DNA of 64,000 nucleotides from Aureimonas sp. ME7 (GTDB lineage Bacteria; Pseudomonadota; Alphaproteobacteria; Rhizobiales; Rhizobiaceae): assembly GCF_903970965.1 (NCBI RefSeq), contig NZ_CAJCKW010000001.1:676803-740802 (forward strand). The letters are read 5' to 3'. The translations under genes were made by a program, and so were the position numbers. Shown here in pieces: positions 54,492 through 63,375 of this stretch; position 1 is the first letter of the stretch, and the number at the start of each line of letters is the position of its first letter. The notes below the pieces were generated by a model. That model did no database searches. It was not told the DNA's origin and worked only from the letters and a program-made list of their open reading frames with translations.

Positions 54492-55583
54492 ATGGACGAA
54501 TTCTTGGGTGAGTTCCTTTCGAGGGAGCTGGCCGCGCTGCCGGAAACGATGCGGAGGCGGCCCGAGGCCGTCGCGCCGCGGGAACCCGACAGGTTCTGGG
54601 AGGCCGCCCCCGGCGTTCCCTGCGTGGTCGAATGGGTGAGGCCGGAACTCGCGCGCGAGTTCCCCGGCGTGCCGACGCGGGTGCCGGGGCGCTCGTCCCG
54701 GTCCTGGACGCGCGGCTGGCAGACGAGGACGTTCCTCCAGAAGACGGGACGCGTCGCTCGCGGCGCCTCCCGCTGGGAAAGCCGTCACGCTCTGGACGTC
54801 GACTTCGACGTCGAAGCCGCCGCGATGTGCGAGCAGCCGATGGCCATCCGGATGCCCGACGGCAGCCGCCACCTGCCGGACGCGTTCGTTTGGATGCGTC
54901 GCGGGCCTCATGAGATCCGTGAGGTGAAGCCGGAAAGCGACGCGGTGGAGCAGGAAGGACGCTGGAGCGCCATCGGCGGTAGCGTCGCCGCGCTCGGCTA
55001 CGGTTACCGCGTCGTCACGGACACCCGGCTCGCGTATCCCCCGCGCGTCGCCAACATCGACGCATTCATGTCCCACCGCCACGCGGAGGTGCCCGGCGAC
55101 TGGGTGCTGAACGAGATGTGGCGGGCGCTCGCGTCGGGCCCGATGACGGTGGGCGCCTTCCGTGCCCGGTTCCCCGAACTCGCTACAAAGCAGCTTCACG
55201 CGCTCGTGCGGCTCGTCTTCATCGGCGTGACGGATCTCGACCGCCCCTTCGACGACGACTCGACGATCGTGCGCCAGCGCCGCGACATACGCAGGGTCGG
55301 GGCAGCCTTCCGGAGCGACTGCCGTCCTGCGGGTCCCGAGGGGGAGGGAGGCATGGGCGCCGAACGTTTCGTCGTCGGGCAGCCGCTTCTCGTGAACGGC
55401 GTGCCCGTCGTACTCCGGCGCGGGGCGGGCAACGATGCCACGAAGTGGGAAGTGCGGGACCGAAACGGGGACCGTGTCCGGTTGCTCTCGGGCCGCGACC
55501 TTTCCGAGGCATGGGAACGGGGCGAGCTCCTCTACGACCGCAACGGCGGAACACCCGTTCGCGGGGGGGAGGAAACACGATGA
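54492..55583 (+). CDS. tnsA: TnsA transposon endonuclease with extra C-terminal module
   Basis: A 363-residue protein. The TnsA nuclease site is complete: E96 (WESRHALDVDFD), D130 (LPDAFVW) and E144-V-K146 (REVKPES). The winged-helix C-terminal domain extends to about residue 270. Residues about 292-355 are extra and match the N-terminus of TnsB (GQ-x-LL, GVP, WEV-x-x-RN, GELL). A strong ribosome-binding site GGGGGAGGGAGGC precedes an internal in-frame ATG at 55353 that would make this module alone. In Tn7, TnsA cuts the 5' strand ends while TnsB cuts the 3' ends, giving cut-and-paste transposition. ATG 54492 has GGAGGACATC before it. The stop overlaps the tnsB start. Confidence 0.88.
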   Translation: MDEFLGEFLSRELAALPETMRRRPEAVAPREPDRFWEAAPGVPCVVEWVRPELAREFPGVPTRVPGRSSRSWTRGWQTRTFLQKTGRVARGASRWESRHALDVDFDVEAAAMCEQPMAIRMPDGSRHLPDAFVWMRRGPHEIREVKPESDAVEQEGRWSAIGGSVAALGYGYRVVTDTRLAYPPRVANIDAFMSHRHAEVPGDWVLNEMWRALASGPMTVGAFRARFPELATKQLHALVRLVFIGVTDLDRPFDDDSTIVRQRRDIRRVGAAFRSDCRPAGPEGEGGMGAERFVVGQPLLVNGVPVVLRRGAGNDATKWEVRDRNGDRVRLLSGRDLSEAWERGELLYDRNGGTPVRGGEETR

Positions 55584-57667
55584 GGAGAATCCAATTCAAG
55601 TCAGGTCAGCGCCTCCTGTTTCACGGCGTGCCAATAACGCTCAAGCGCAGGCTGGACCGAGATCCGGAGGAATGGGAGGTCGAGAACCGCAACAGGCGCG
55701 AGATCGAGGTCCGCTCCCGGCGGGTCCTCGACATCGCCCTCCACCAGGGCGAATTGCTCGACGACAGCGAGCTCCCGCCGTCCAAGAAGAAGTACCGGGG
55801 GACGCGTGCCATATCGGATCTGTCGCCGCGGATCCAGCGTCAGGTGCGCTACGAGAAGATGGTCATCCGGCTCGTCGCGGAACGCACGGGCGAGGGGTTC
55901 AAGACGTCGAAGGACGCCGACACGGGCGAGATGAGGCTGGCCGCCGTCCTAAAGGAGGTGGCGGCCGAGGCGGGGATGATCTGCTTCGGCAAGGAGAAGA
56001 AGCTCGGCAAGTCGCAATACTACGAATACTGCAACAAGCACGCCGAAGCGATAGACGCCGACGACTACGCTGGCGGATACAGCAAGCGCGGACGGCGGGA
56101 CCAGATGGGCCCCGGCGTCAGGACCCTCGTGGTCAGGACGATCGAGGAGACCGTCGAGGAGTTCAAGAACAAGCCGAAGGGGCGGGGGCATCAGTTGCTG
56201 ACCCGCCGCATACTCGACGACCGGATCGTCACGGCGGTGGAGGAGGAGAGGAGGCACAACCCCGGCGTCACGCTCCGGGTGCCGAGCGATGCGACCGTTT
56301 ACCGGATCGTGAGGGACGAGATTAACCAGCACGACTGGGACCTCGCCACGAAGGGGCGGACGCTCACCGACGCGGCCTACCGCAGGCCGGGCCGCCTCCC
56401 GAAGGTCCTGACGCATCCGCTGCAATGGTGCCACTTCGACGAGACGCCGTGTCCCATCTACCTGTACGACAGGTTTTCAAAGCTTCCCCTTGGACGACCG
56501 TACCTTGCTTGGATCGTCGACCTCTTCTCGGGCGGGATCGTCGGCTTTTATCTGGGTTTCACGCCGCCGGGCGACCTCGTCATCGCGCAGACGCTAAAAC
56601 ATGCCTGTCTGCCCAAGGCGTACATGGCCGATCTCTATCCAGGGATCGACACGCCTCTTCTGCTGGCCGGCATTCCAAAACTCATCACCTTCGACAACTC
56701 GTTGCAGGCACACGGCAACAGCATCCAGCAGATCTGCGGCGACTTGGACATCTTGTATGATTTTACCAAGCCCCGCGCACCATGGATGAAATCACTCGTG
56801 GAGCGGATGTTCAAGATGCTCGAGGAGGAGTTGCTTCGACACCAGCCGGGATATGTCTTCCCCGCGGCGTGGAAGATACCGAAGAAAGATTACGATCCCC
56901 AGACGACGGCGATGATGGACTTCAATGACTTCCTTTGCATCCTGCACAAGTGGATCGGAAGGCGCGTTAACGGCCTCTCCCGCCAGAGCAAGCCCAGCCC
57001 GAACGCGAAGTGGATCGAGGGTTGCGCGATCGCCGAACCCGAGTTCGTCGCGAATACCGCTGACTTGGAGGCGCTCTTCGGGATCGTCCGCGAGGGCAGG
57101 CGCCTCGACGAGAGCGGCGTGCAGTACGAGGGCCTCGCATATTACTCGGACGAAGTCGACCTCGAGCGGCATCTGCATGGCGCGAGGCAGAAGGTCGCCA
57201 TCAAGGCGAACCCTTTGAGCATCCGCCGCATTCATGTTCGCGGACGCGACAAAAGCTGGATCCCGGTCAAGACTGACGCGCATCCGGAGTGGCCGCGCCT
57301 CGACCTGCACGTTCTCAAGCTCCTGAACAAGCAGTCGCGCATGCGGTACGGCGTCGAGACGATGGAGACGCGGGTGCATTCCTTCCGCGCCATCCAACAG
57401 GACATGGCCATCGGCTACGACGACGGGATGTCGGCCGCCAACTCGGCACGGGCCGCCAGGGCGCTCGGCATCGGTACGCCGCTGCTCTTCCACGGCATCG
57501 GCCACGACGGCGCGATCCCGCCCGCGCCGTCCAGCCCGGTCCGGCTCCCCGCCCCGGCTCCGACGCCGCGACTCGCGGCGCCCCCTGCTTCCCTGGATGC
57601 GCACGTTACCGCCCTCCCGACGCCGCGTCGGGCGATCCCCACCTTTAAGACGGACAGCTCCCTGTGA
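55580..57667 (+). CDS. tnsB: TnsB DDE transposase
   Basis: A 695-residue Mu/Tn7-type transposase. The N-terminal module (6-64) resembles the end of TnsA. Helix-turn-helix DNA-binding segments occupy about 85-270. The integrase core carries D287 (CHFDETP), D372 (ITFDNSL) and E408 (KSLVERMF), and a Mu-C-like beta barrel follows (about 540-620). A proline-rich tail (610-690) is the likely TnsC contact. It binds the transposon ends and catalyses strand transfer. ATG 55580 overlaps the tnsA stop (ATGA). Confidence 0.93.
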   Translation: MRRIQFKSGQRLLFHGVPITLKRRLDRDPEEWEVENRNRREIEVRSRRVLDIALHQGELLDDSELPPSKKKYRGTRAISDLSPRIQRQVRYEKMVIRLVAERTGEGFKTSKDADTGEMRLAAVLKEVAAEAGMICFGKEKKLGKSQYYEYCNKHAEAIDADDYAGGYSKRGRRDQMGPGVRTLVVRTIEETVEEFKNKPKGRGHQLLTRRILDDRIVTAVEEERRHNPGVTLRVPSDATVYRIVRDEINQHDWDLATKGRTLTDAAYRRPGRLPKVLTHPLQWCHFDETPCPIYLYDRFSKLPLGRPYLAWIVDLFSGGIVGFYLGFTPPGDLVIAQTLKHACLPKAYMADLYPGIDTPLLLAGIPKLITFDNSLQAHGNSIQQICGDLDILYDFTKPRAPWMKSLVERMFKMLEEELLRHQPGYVFPAAWKIPKKDYDPQTTAMMDFNDFLCILHKWIGRRVNGLSRQSKPSPNAKWIEGCAIAEPEFVANTADLEALFGIVREGRRLDESGVQYEGLAYYSDEVDLERHLHGARQKVAIKANPLSIRRIHVRGRDKSWIPVKTDAHPEWPRLDLHVLKLLNKQSRMRYGVETMETRVHSFRAIQQDMAIGYDDGMSAANSARAARALGIGTPLLFHGIGHDGAIPPAPSSPVRLPAPAPTPRLAAPPASLDAHVTALPTPRRAIPTFKTDSSL

Positions 57668-58824
57668 TGCCCAAACCATCGCCGAAAATTGACCTCGCCG
57701 CGATCCCGAGGAACCGGATCCGCGCCGTCGTGGCGCGGCGCCCCGCCCGACCGGCGCCAAGGTCCCGCGACGCCTACTGGACGTCGCGGGACGCCCTCCG
57801 AAGGCTTTACGTCGCCCATACCCTCTTCGACGGGGTCCTCACGCGCGTCGTCGACCGCATCGAGGAGAACGAGGGTTACGGGCAGGGGTTGCCGGGCATG
57901 CTGGTCTGCGGCCAGCCCGGCGCCGGAAAGTCCACGATGGTCAAGAAGCTCCGGGAGCGATTCCTTCGTGTCGAAGACGGCGTCGAACTCAAGCTCGACG
58001 ACGGGACCGCGGCGGTCTGCGACCACGTTCCGGTTGTGTTCGTCGAGTGTCCGACCAAGCCGACCGAGCTTTCGGTCCTCACGACGATACTGAAGAGCCT
58101 CGGCGATCCACTTTGGAAAAACCGCAAGCGCGACGATGCGCTGGACGCCGTCAAAACCTTCCTGCACTACGCGGGAACGCTGGCGATCGTCGTGGACGAG
58201 GCGCAAAGACCCACCGACCGAAAGGGGAAGCTGACCCAAGGCGACATCGCAACCCTGTTCCAGACGCTCCACGACGAGGGCATCGTGGTGCTCCTTTTCG
58301 GCCTCGGCCGCGCACAGGCACTGATGGTCGAGGACTCGCAGGTCGAAAGGCGGTGGAGCGCTCCGATACGCCTGGCGGAGTACGCTTGGGGTGACGTTGC
58401 CCTTTCCGGCGACGACGCTCCGGAGTCCAGGGCAACCTTCATGGGGCTCCTGGACGCCATGGCCGGCGCGGTGACGCTCGAATGGGAAGACGGCATCGAC
58501 TTTCAATCGGAGGAGGTCGCCTTCCTGTTCTACTACGCGTCCCGCGGGGTGCCCGGCCTCTTGAAGAAGCTGCTGCTCGGCACGGTCGACATCGCGAAGG
58601 GCGACCGGGACCAAGTCATAACGCGATCGACGTTGGCAAGGGCGTTCGATGCCGAGTTCCTGCGCCGCAAGCCGGGTACCGCCCTTCAGAACCCCTTCGC
58701 CGCAAGCTTCCGGGTCGCGCAGCCGCCGGCGCTGCCGGACGACAACGAAGTGCTCTACAAGGCCCCGTCGCCAACCAAGAAGCAGAGGCAGGCGTCGCTG
58801 ACAGAAAGCCTGACAGTGTCATGA
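57667..58824 (+). CDS. tnsC: TnsC AAA+ transposition regulator
   Basis: A 385-residue AAA+ protein. Walker A GQPGAGKS (82-89, K88), Walker B AIVVDEAQRP (D177, E178) and a sensor motif LFGLGRAQ are present, and the length fits TnsC/TniB-type ATPases. It polymerises on target DNA and links the target selector (TniQ) to the transposase. GTG 57664 or ATG 57667 could start it; both overlap the tnsB stop. Its own stop overlaps the tniQ start (ATGA, 58821-58824). Confidence 0.92.
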   Translation: MPKPSPKIDLAAIPRNRIRAVVARRPARPAPRSRDAYWTSRDALRRLYVAHTLFDGVLTRVVDRIEENEGYGQGLPGMLVCGQPGAGKSTMVKKLRERFLRVEDGVELKLDDGTAAVCDHVPVVFVECPTKPTELSVLTTILKSLGDPLWKNRKRDDALDAVKTFLHYAGTLAIVVDEAQRPTDRKGKLTQGDIATLFQTLHDEGIVVLLFGLGRAQALMVEDSQVERRWSAPIRLAEYAWGDVALSGDDAPESRATFMGLLDAMAGAVTLEWEDGIDFQSEEVAFLFYYASRGVPGLLKKLLLGTVDIAKGDRDQVITRSTLARAFDAEFLRRKPGTALQNPFAASFRVAQPPALPDDNEVLYKAPSPTKKQRQASLTESLTVS

Positions 58825-60560
58825 GGCTATTCGTCCGACCTGCCCCCGTCGCGGGGGAGACGCTTGACCTTCTCCTCGTCCGGACCTGCGAGGCGAACCG
58901 CGCGGGTTCGCCCGTACGCCTCGTCCGAGCGCTCGGGCTTGCACCCGACTGCCGGACACGGCGAAGGAACCTGGCGGCGCTCGCCGACGCTCTCGGCTGC
59001 CCCCAGGGCCCAGCGTCTGTTGAGCGTTGCGCACGCTGGCTCGACCCTGCCAGCGGCCTCGTCACGGTCGGCGACCTTGCGTTGCCCTCCGCTGTGCTGG
59101 GGCCCTCCCTCGGTCGCGTCTGCCCGCGTTGCGTCGCGGAGGGAACCGTCTTCGACCGCGCTTGGGAAATGAAGGGGGTCGTGGCCTGCGTGCGTCACGC
59201 CACCTGGCTGGCGGACGCCTGTAATGGATGCGGACACGCCGTCGGCCGGAACCGGGCACGCGTCGGTGCATGCCGTTGCGGGCGCTCTTTTGCCGAGGGC
59301 GCTTGCCCAGCACCGGAGGCTGCGGTGTCGATGGTGCGCAGCGTTCTGGAAGGCCACGCGCTCGGGACCCATCCTCTTCCCGTCGGCGAGGCCGCGAGGC
59401 TGGTCTGGTTTGCGGGGGTGCGCTCGCACGGTGCCCTGCGCAGGGGCGCCACGATCGACAGGCCGGGCATCAGGGACACGTGGGACCTGCTCGAACCCGT
59501 CGCCGGGATCCTCGACGAATGGCCACTCCGGTTCGTCGAATGGGTCGTGGCAAGGGGTAGGAACGGCGCGCGGGGCGGCAGCCTCTACGAACACCACCCG
59601 CTTGCGCTGGACGTATTGCGCGAGTTCGGCGGAAGCTGTCCGGCGATCCCCGGCGCCCTTGCCGACGCGTTCGCCGCCGACGCCTCGGCGCCGCCGATCC
59701 GGACGAACTCGCGCTTCTACAGGGAGGGCGCCGCGACGCTCGACTCCTCCGGGGCGGCGAGGATACTCGGCGTCGCTCCGCCGACCGTCGCGCGAAGGAT
59801 CGGCGACGGGACGCTGCCGGGCCGGGTAGCCGGAGCGGGAAGGCGCAGGGCGGTCGCCGTCAGCCGCGAGCATGCAGTCCTCGCCTCGCGGGCCGCCGTC
59901 CCGCCCGACAATGTCGCCTCCGGGTTCGGCCTGTCGCGCGCACAGATGGCAGGCCTGCGAACGGAATCCGGCTCCTCGCCCAAGTCGAAGGACGACATGG
60001 AGCGGCTGGTCCGGCAACTGGACGGACGCGCCGGGAGCGGACCGCCGCCGAAGGACGCCATCGCGCTCGCCAACGTCTCCTCCTTGCGGGGGCCCACCCT
60101 CCTCACCGCGGTCGGCCTCGTGATGGAGGGCAGGCTGCGGTGCTGGTCGTCGGCCGCGCACAAACCCGCGTTCCGACGCCTCCTCGTTTCCCGATCCCAG
60201 CTCCTTCGGGAAGCGGGTGGCGGGTTGAGCGTCAGGGAAGTGGCCGGGTGCCTCCGCGTGCCGACCCGCCTTGTCCCCTTGCTCGTCGGGGCGGGCTGCC
60301 TCGAGGCTTCGGGACCGCCCGGCCGCCGCCCGATCACCCGCCTAGCCGTTGCGAGATGCGCGGAGCGGTATGCCACCGCGGGCGAGATTGCTGCGTCGGC
60401 GCGCACGAATACGCGGACGCTGCTCGCCCGGCTCGAGGAGGCGAAGGTCGAGCCCGTCATCCCCTCCGACCCAGCGTCCGGCATTTCCTCCGTGTGGCGG
60501 CGGGACGAGATCGAGGCCGTAGCTGGCAGACTTCGGCCGCGACGCCGGAGGTCCCGGTGA
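58821..60560 (+). CDS. tniQ: TniQ/TnsD-family target selector 1
   Basis: A 579-residue protein with the TniQ zinc-binding pattern in its first 155 residues: C101-x2-C104, C123-x2-H126, C134-x2-C137 and C151-x-C153. Three or more helix-turn-helix-like segments follow (GAARILGVAPPTVARRI, REVAGCLRVPTRLV, GEIAASARTNTRTLLARLEE), as in long TnsD proteins that read a specific attachment site. The N-terminus is shorter than in TniQ2. It directs TnsC to a chosen target. Fourth gene of the coupled tns operon. Confidence 0.88.
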   Translation: MRLFVRPAPVAGETLDLLLVRTCEANRAGSPVRLVRALGLAPDCRTRRRNLAALADALGCPQGPASVERCARWLDPASGLVTVGDLALPSAVLGPSLGRVCPRCVAEGTVFDRAWEMKGVVACVRHATWLADACNGCGHAVGRNRARVGACRCGRSFAEGACPAPEAAVSMVRSVLEGHALGTHPLPVGEAARLVWFAGVRSHGALRRGATIDRPGIRDTWDLLEPVAGILDEWPLRFVEWVVARGRNGARGGSLYEHHPLALDVLREFGGSCPAIPGALADAFAADASAPPIRTNSRFYREGAATLDSSGAARILGVAPPTVARRIGDGTLPGRVAGAGRRRAVAVSREHAVLASRAAVPPDNVASGFGLSRAQMAGLRTESGSSPKSKDDMERLVRQLDGRAGSGPPPKDAIALANVSSLRGPTLLTAVGLVMEGRLRCWSSAAHKPAFRRLLVSRSQLLREAGGGLSVREVAGCLRVPTRLVPLLVGAGCLEASGPPGRRPITRLAVARCAERYATAGEIAASARTNTRTLLARLEEAKVEPVIPSDPASGISSVWRRDEIEAVAGRLRPRRRRSR

Positions 60561-60745
60561 CCGCCCCGAAAGGTCCGGACATCGCCTACGATCTGATCGA
60601 AGAAGCAAGCTCGCCAGGCCGTCAACCGATGATGCCTGCCGGACACCAAGGGCGACCTCGGCTTACCCGCCGACGGATCCGGCATGCGGCCGCCGTCGCT
60701 CCGTCGATCGCAAGCGACCGACGACATTTCCCTCCTCAAACATGA
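60557..60745 (+). CDS. Possible small protein after tniQ
   Basis: A 62-residue frame whose GTG overlaps the tniQ stop (GTGA). The first part (APKGPDIAYDLIEEASSPG) looks coding, the rest is arginine-rich. The stop-start overlap is the same as in the rest of the operon. Otherwise there is little support. Confidence 0.3.
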   Translation: MTAPKGPDIAYDLIEEASSPGRQPMMPAGHQGRPRLTRRRIRHAAAVAPSIASDRRHFPPQT

Positions 60746-60755
60746 AGGTCTTCTC

Positions 60756-61151
60756 ATGCGTTTTCACGTCACCTCCAAGGAAGGTCCCGCGCGTCGGGCC
60801 AAGCAGCTCCACAAGTTTCTCGTCGCGGCTGGATACGAATCGAGACTAACCCGATGTCAAAGGCTGGTCGCGATGATGATGGGCTACCGCGACTGGACCG
60901 ACATGCACGCCTATATGGGGCTGGCGGATCCCTCTCTCGGAGACGCGTTCGTAAGCGAGCGTGAGTGTGAGACTCGCCGCGAGAGGCACGTTGCCGTCTT
61001 GGTGGAAGCCGGGATTGAGGTCGGCGACGCGGAAGCAGCCGTTGATGCCGTCGGCCCGACCAATTACGGCGAGGCACGCGAACGGGATGACGACGACGCG
61101 GACGCGGACTTCGTGGCGGAATGGGGCCTGCGGCCGACATCGCGTCGCTGA
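60756..61151 (+). CDS. Small protein with glyoxalase-related (GRP/PF20066-like) N-terminal motif
   Basis: A 131-residue acidic protein. The segment RAKQLHKFLVAAGYESRL, then RLVAMMMGYRDWTDM (about 12-48) fits the short helical domain found in 'glyoxalase superfamily' small proteins of mobile elements. The C-terminus is an acidic tail (ERDDDDADAD). GAAGG lies ahead of the ATG. Set between the two tniQ genes; function unknown. Confidence 0.55.
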   Translation: MRFHVTSKEGPARRAKQLHKFLVAAGYESRLTRCQRLVAMMMGYRDWTDMHAYMGLADPSLGDAFVSERECETRRERHVAVLVEAGIEVGDAEAAVDAVGPTNYGEARERDDDDADADFVAEWGLRPTSRR

Positions 61152-61316
61152 CCCGAGCGATCACGCGGAACCGACGGGGTTCCCCCGCGGGACCCGCGTG
61201 GCTCCGCCACCGGGGAAATCGAACTCTCGAGGGGCTTCCCTTTGGGGCTCCAGTCCTATTGCACCGTCCTTACCCTGCCCTAGTTCCCGCGCCAAGGAGC
61301 CAGTGGGAGGGAGCCG

Positions 61317-63191
61317 ATGCGACGAATGCTTCTCGAAGGGAGCCTGTTCGCCAGGTTCGATCCTCCCCCCGGCCGGAACTTCATGGGTTACTTGATAGCG
61401 CTGGCTGCGGCGAACCGGGTGTCTCCCCAGCAGTTGCTTTACAAGGCGAGCAAGGCGCTCGAACTTCCGGGTCCTCAGCTCGGGCAGGCCCTCAGCCGCC
61501 TCACGGGCTCCAGGGTCGAGGTTCTCGAGCCCCTTCTTTGCGTGGGAGCCAGGCGCGGCCGATGGAGCCTCGTTCCCGGCCACCAGGTCAAGCGGTCACT
61601 CGGGGCTGCGGGGATAAGGGTGTGCCCGGAGTGCGCCTCGACCGAATTCTCTCCTGAGGCGGCCGTTAGCCTCTCCCTCTACGTAGGGTGCTCACGGCAC
61701 CGCACCGCCCTGGTCTCGAGGTGCGGGGATTGCGGGCGGCGCCTCCTGTTCGCCCGCCCGAGCTGGCGCAGGTGCGTGTGCGGTGCGGACCTCGCGGGAC
61801 TGGCTGCCGAATCCCTCGACGCCGACGTCGCGAAGCTGATGACGTGGATTCGCGAAGCTTGCGTGCCGGGGCACGGTGCCCGGTCCCGTGCCGCGAGTCC
61901 CGGCGAGTTGGCGTTGCCCGAACTCCTCCGCCTGATCCTTCTGGTCGGCGGATCGGACGACGACCGATGGAGGGGAAACTCCGCGACGGTGGGGCCGAAC
62001 CGTCCGGAGCTTGTGGTGGCCCGTGCCGCACCGCTCCTCGCCGACTGGCCAAGGTCCTTCGCAGCCTTCGTCAGGGCGCTCGTCGTCGACGGTGCGCACA
62101 GCGAGGGGAGCGAGGGCTTTGGACGGCGCCTCATGAAGTCGATCAACGTCATCGACGCGAGTCGGCCATCGCCGATGGAGGGAATGGTACTGGACGCCGT
62201 CCTGGATGCGGTGAACGGGGAGCGGTATTCACGGCTCGATCCCCGCGTCGTTCATGCCGCGCCTTCGTCGTCGACTCGCTTCGTTCCGGCATACGAGGCT
62301 GCCCGAATCCTTGGCGTCGCCGATAACGCGCTCGTTCGCGCTTCCCGGTTCTACGCCGTTCCGACTCAACCCGTCACCCGTGGGACCAGGAACGTGGAGG
62401 CGTACAACGTTGCCGCCTTGCGCGTGGCAGCGGAACGAAGGAGGGCTGATCTCGAAAGGCTGCCCTTCTTCGCTCCGGCCCCGGCCATGGCGAGGACATT
62501 GGGCGTCGGTCGTGCGTCGGTCGCTGAACTCGCCGAACTCGGCTGCCTCGAAACGCTGCGTCTGCCCGAGTGCGTTCTCTACTCCCTGGCCGATGGGCGG
62601 AGCTTGATCGAGGGTTTCGAGGCTAGGTCGGTGGGGAACCAGACCTCTGTGGGAGACCTTCGGATCGCCGTCTGCGCAACGCGCTGGCGTCACCTTACGG
62701 TAGGGCGGATCGTGCGGGCGGTGATCGACGGCAAGGTGCCCGTCTCCAAGCCCTTGGTACCTGTCGGCATGCATCGTGGTAGGGACGTGCCCAAGGGCCT
62801 CAACGAGTTCGCCCTGGACGCCGTTGCGGTGAGGGCACTCGCGCGACTGTCTTGCCCCTACCTTCTCCCGAAGGATGTCGCCGAGGAACTGGGCGTGCCG
62901 TATGAGCTCGTCGGCGCGATGGTCGAGCAGGGCTACCTTGACGCGGGGCCGACGAAGCCGTTCGGTAGGAAGGTCATGAATACGGTGACCGTCGCATCCG
63001 CGGACGCGTTCGCCCGGAAATTCACCCACACGCTGGAAGTACGTGCCTCACTCGACGGAGAGGGAAGGGTGGGGAAGATGCTGCGTGCGCTTGGCGTCCC
63101 CGAGGCGGGCCGGCTTTCCAAGTTGGTCGCGGTCTACGAGCGCACGGCGGTCGCTCGGGTCCTCGGATGGGACGCATCTGCTACGGGTTGA
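61317..63191 (+). CDS. TniQ/TnsD-family target selector 2
   Basis: A 624-residue protein. The TniQ domain has the full N-terminus (NFMGYLIALAAANRVSPQQLLYKAS interrupted by turns) and the zinc pattern C103-x2-C106, C125-x2-H128, C136-x2-C139, C153-x-C155. Downstream helix-turn-helix segments are seen (YEAARILGVADNALVRAS, AMARTLGVGRASVAELAELGC, KDVAEELGVPYELVGAM). GGAGGGAG precedes ATG 61317. Two TniQ proteins in one Tn7-like element usually serve different target choices: one a fixed chromosomal site, the other mobile elements or a different site. Which is which cannot be read here. Confidence 0.87.
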   Translation: MRRMLLEGSLFARFDPPPGRNFMGYLIALAAANRVSPQQLLYKASKALELPGPQLGQALSRLTGSRVEVLEPLLCVGARRGRWSLVPGHQVKRSLGAAGIRVCPECASTEFSPEAAVSLSLYVGCSRHRTALVSRCGDCGRRLLFARPSWRRCVCGADLAGLAAESLDADVAKLMTWIREACVPGHGARSRAASPGELALPELLRLILLVGGSDDDRWRGNSATVGPNRPELVVARAAPLLADWPRSFAAFVRALVVDGAHSEGSEGFGRRLMKSINVIDASRPSPMEGMVLDAVLDAVNGERYSRLDPRVVHAAPSSSTRFVPAYEAARILGVADNALVRASRFYAVPTQPVTRGTRNVEAYNVAALRVAAERRRADLERLPFFAPAPAMARTLGVGRASVAELAELGCLETLRLPECVLYSLADGRSLIEGFEARSVGNQTSVGDLRIAVCATRWRHLTVGRIVRAVIDGKVPVSKPLVPVGMHRGRDVPKGLNEFALDAVAVRALARLSCPYLLPKDVAEELGVPYELVGAMVEQGYLDAGPTKPFGRKVMNTVTVASADAFARKFTHTLEVRASLDGEGRVGKMLRALGVPEAGRLSKLVAVYERTAVARVLGWDASATG

Positions 63192-63241
63192 GGGGGCCGG
63201 CTTGGTGACGGGCAAGCTGCATGTTGCGGTTCTCCGAAAAG

Positions 63242-63375
63242 CAGTTTCCGGTCTTATGCGAGAAAAAGGCCCCAGTTTCCGATCTTCGGTGATCAGATTT
63301 CCGGAATCCCAGTGACAGGAAATCTGCTATCCCGTTGATTCAGCTGTATCGGGTTTCCGGCTTTTTGTGAGAATC
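63242..63375 (+). repeat. Putative TnsB-binding repeats near the transposon end
   Basis: Three similar direct repeats of about 22 bases lie 50-185 bases after tniQ2: starts at 63243, 63274 and 63353. The shared pattern is RGTTTCCGRNCTT followed by G-Y-GA, and a partial fourth (ATTTCCGG) starts at 63297. Arrays of roughly 22-bp TnsB sites mark Tn7-like ends. The AT-rich stretch around 63330-63440 also fits a terminal region. The exact end (TGT/ACA) and target duplication were not identified, nor was a matching inverted array further left. Confidence 0.45.
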
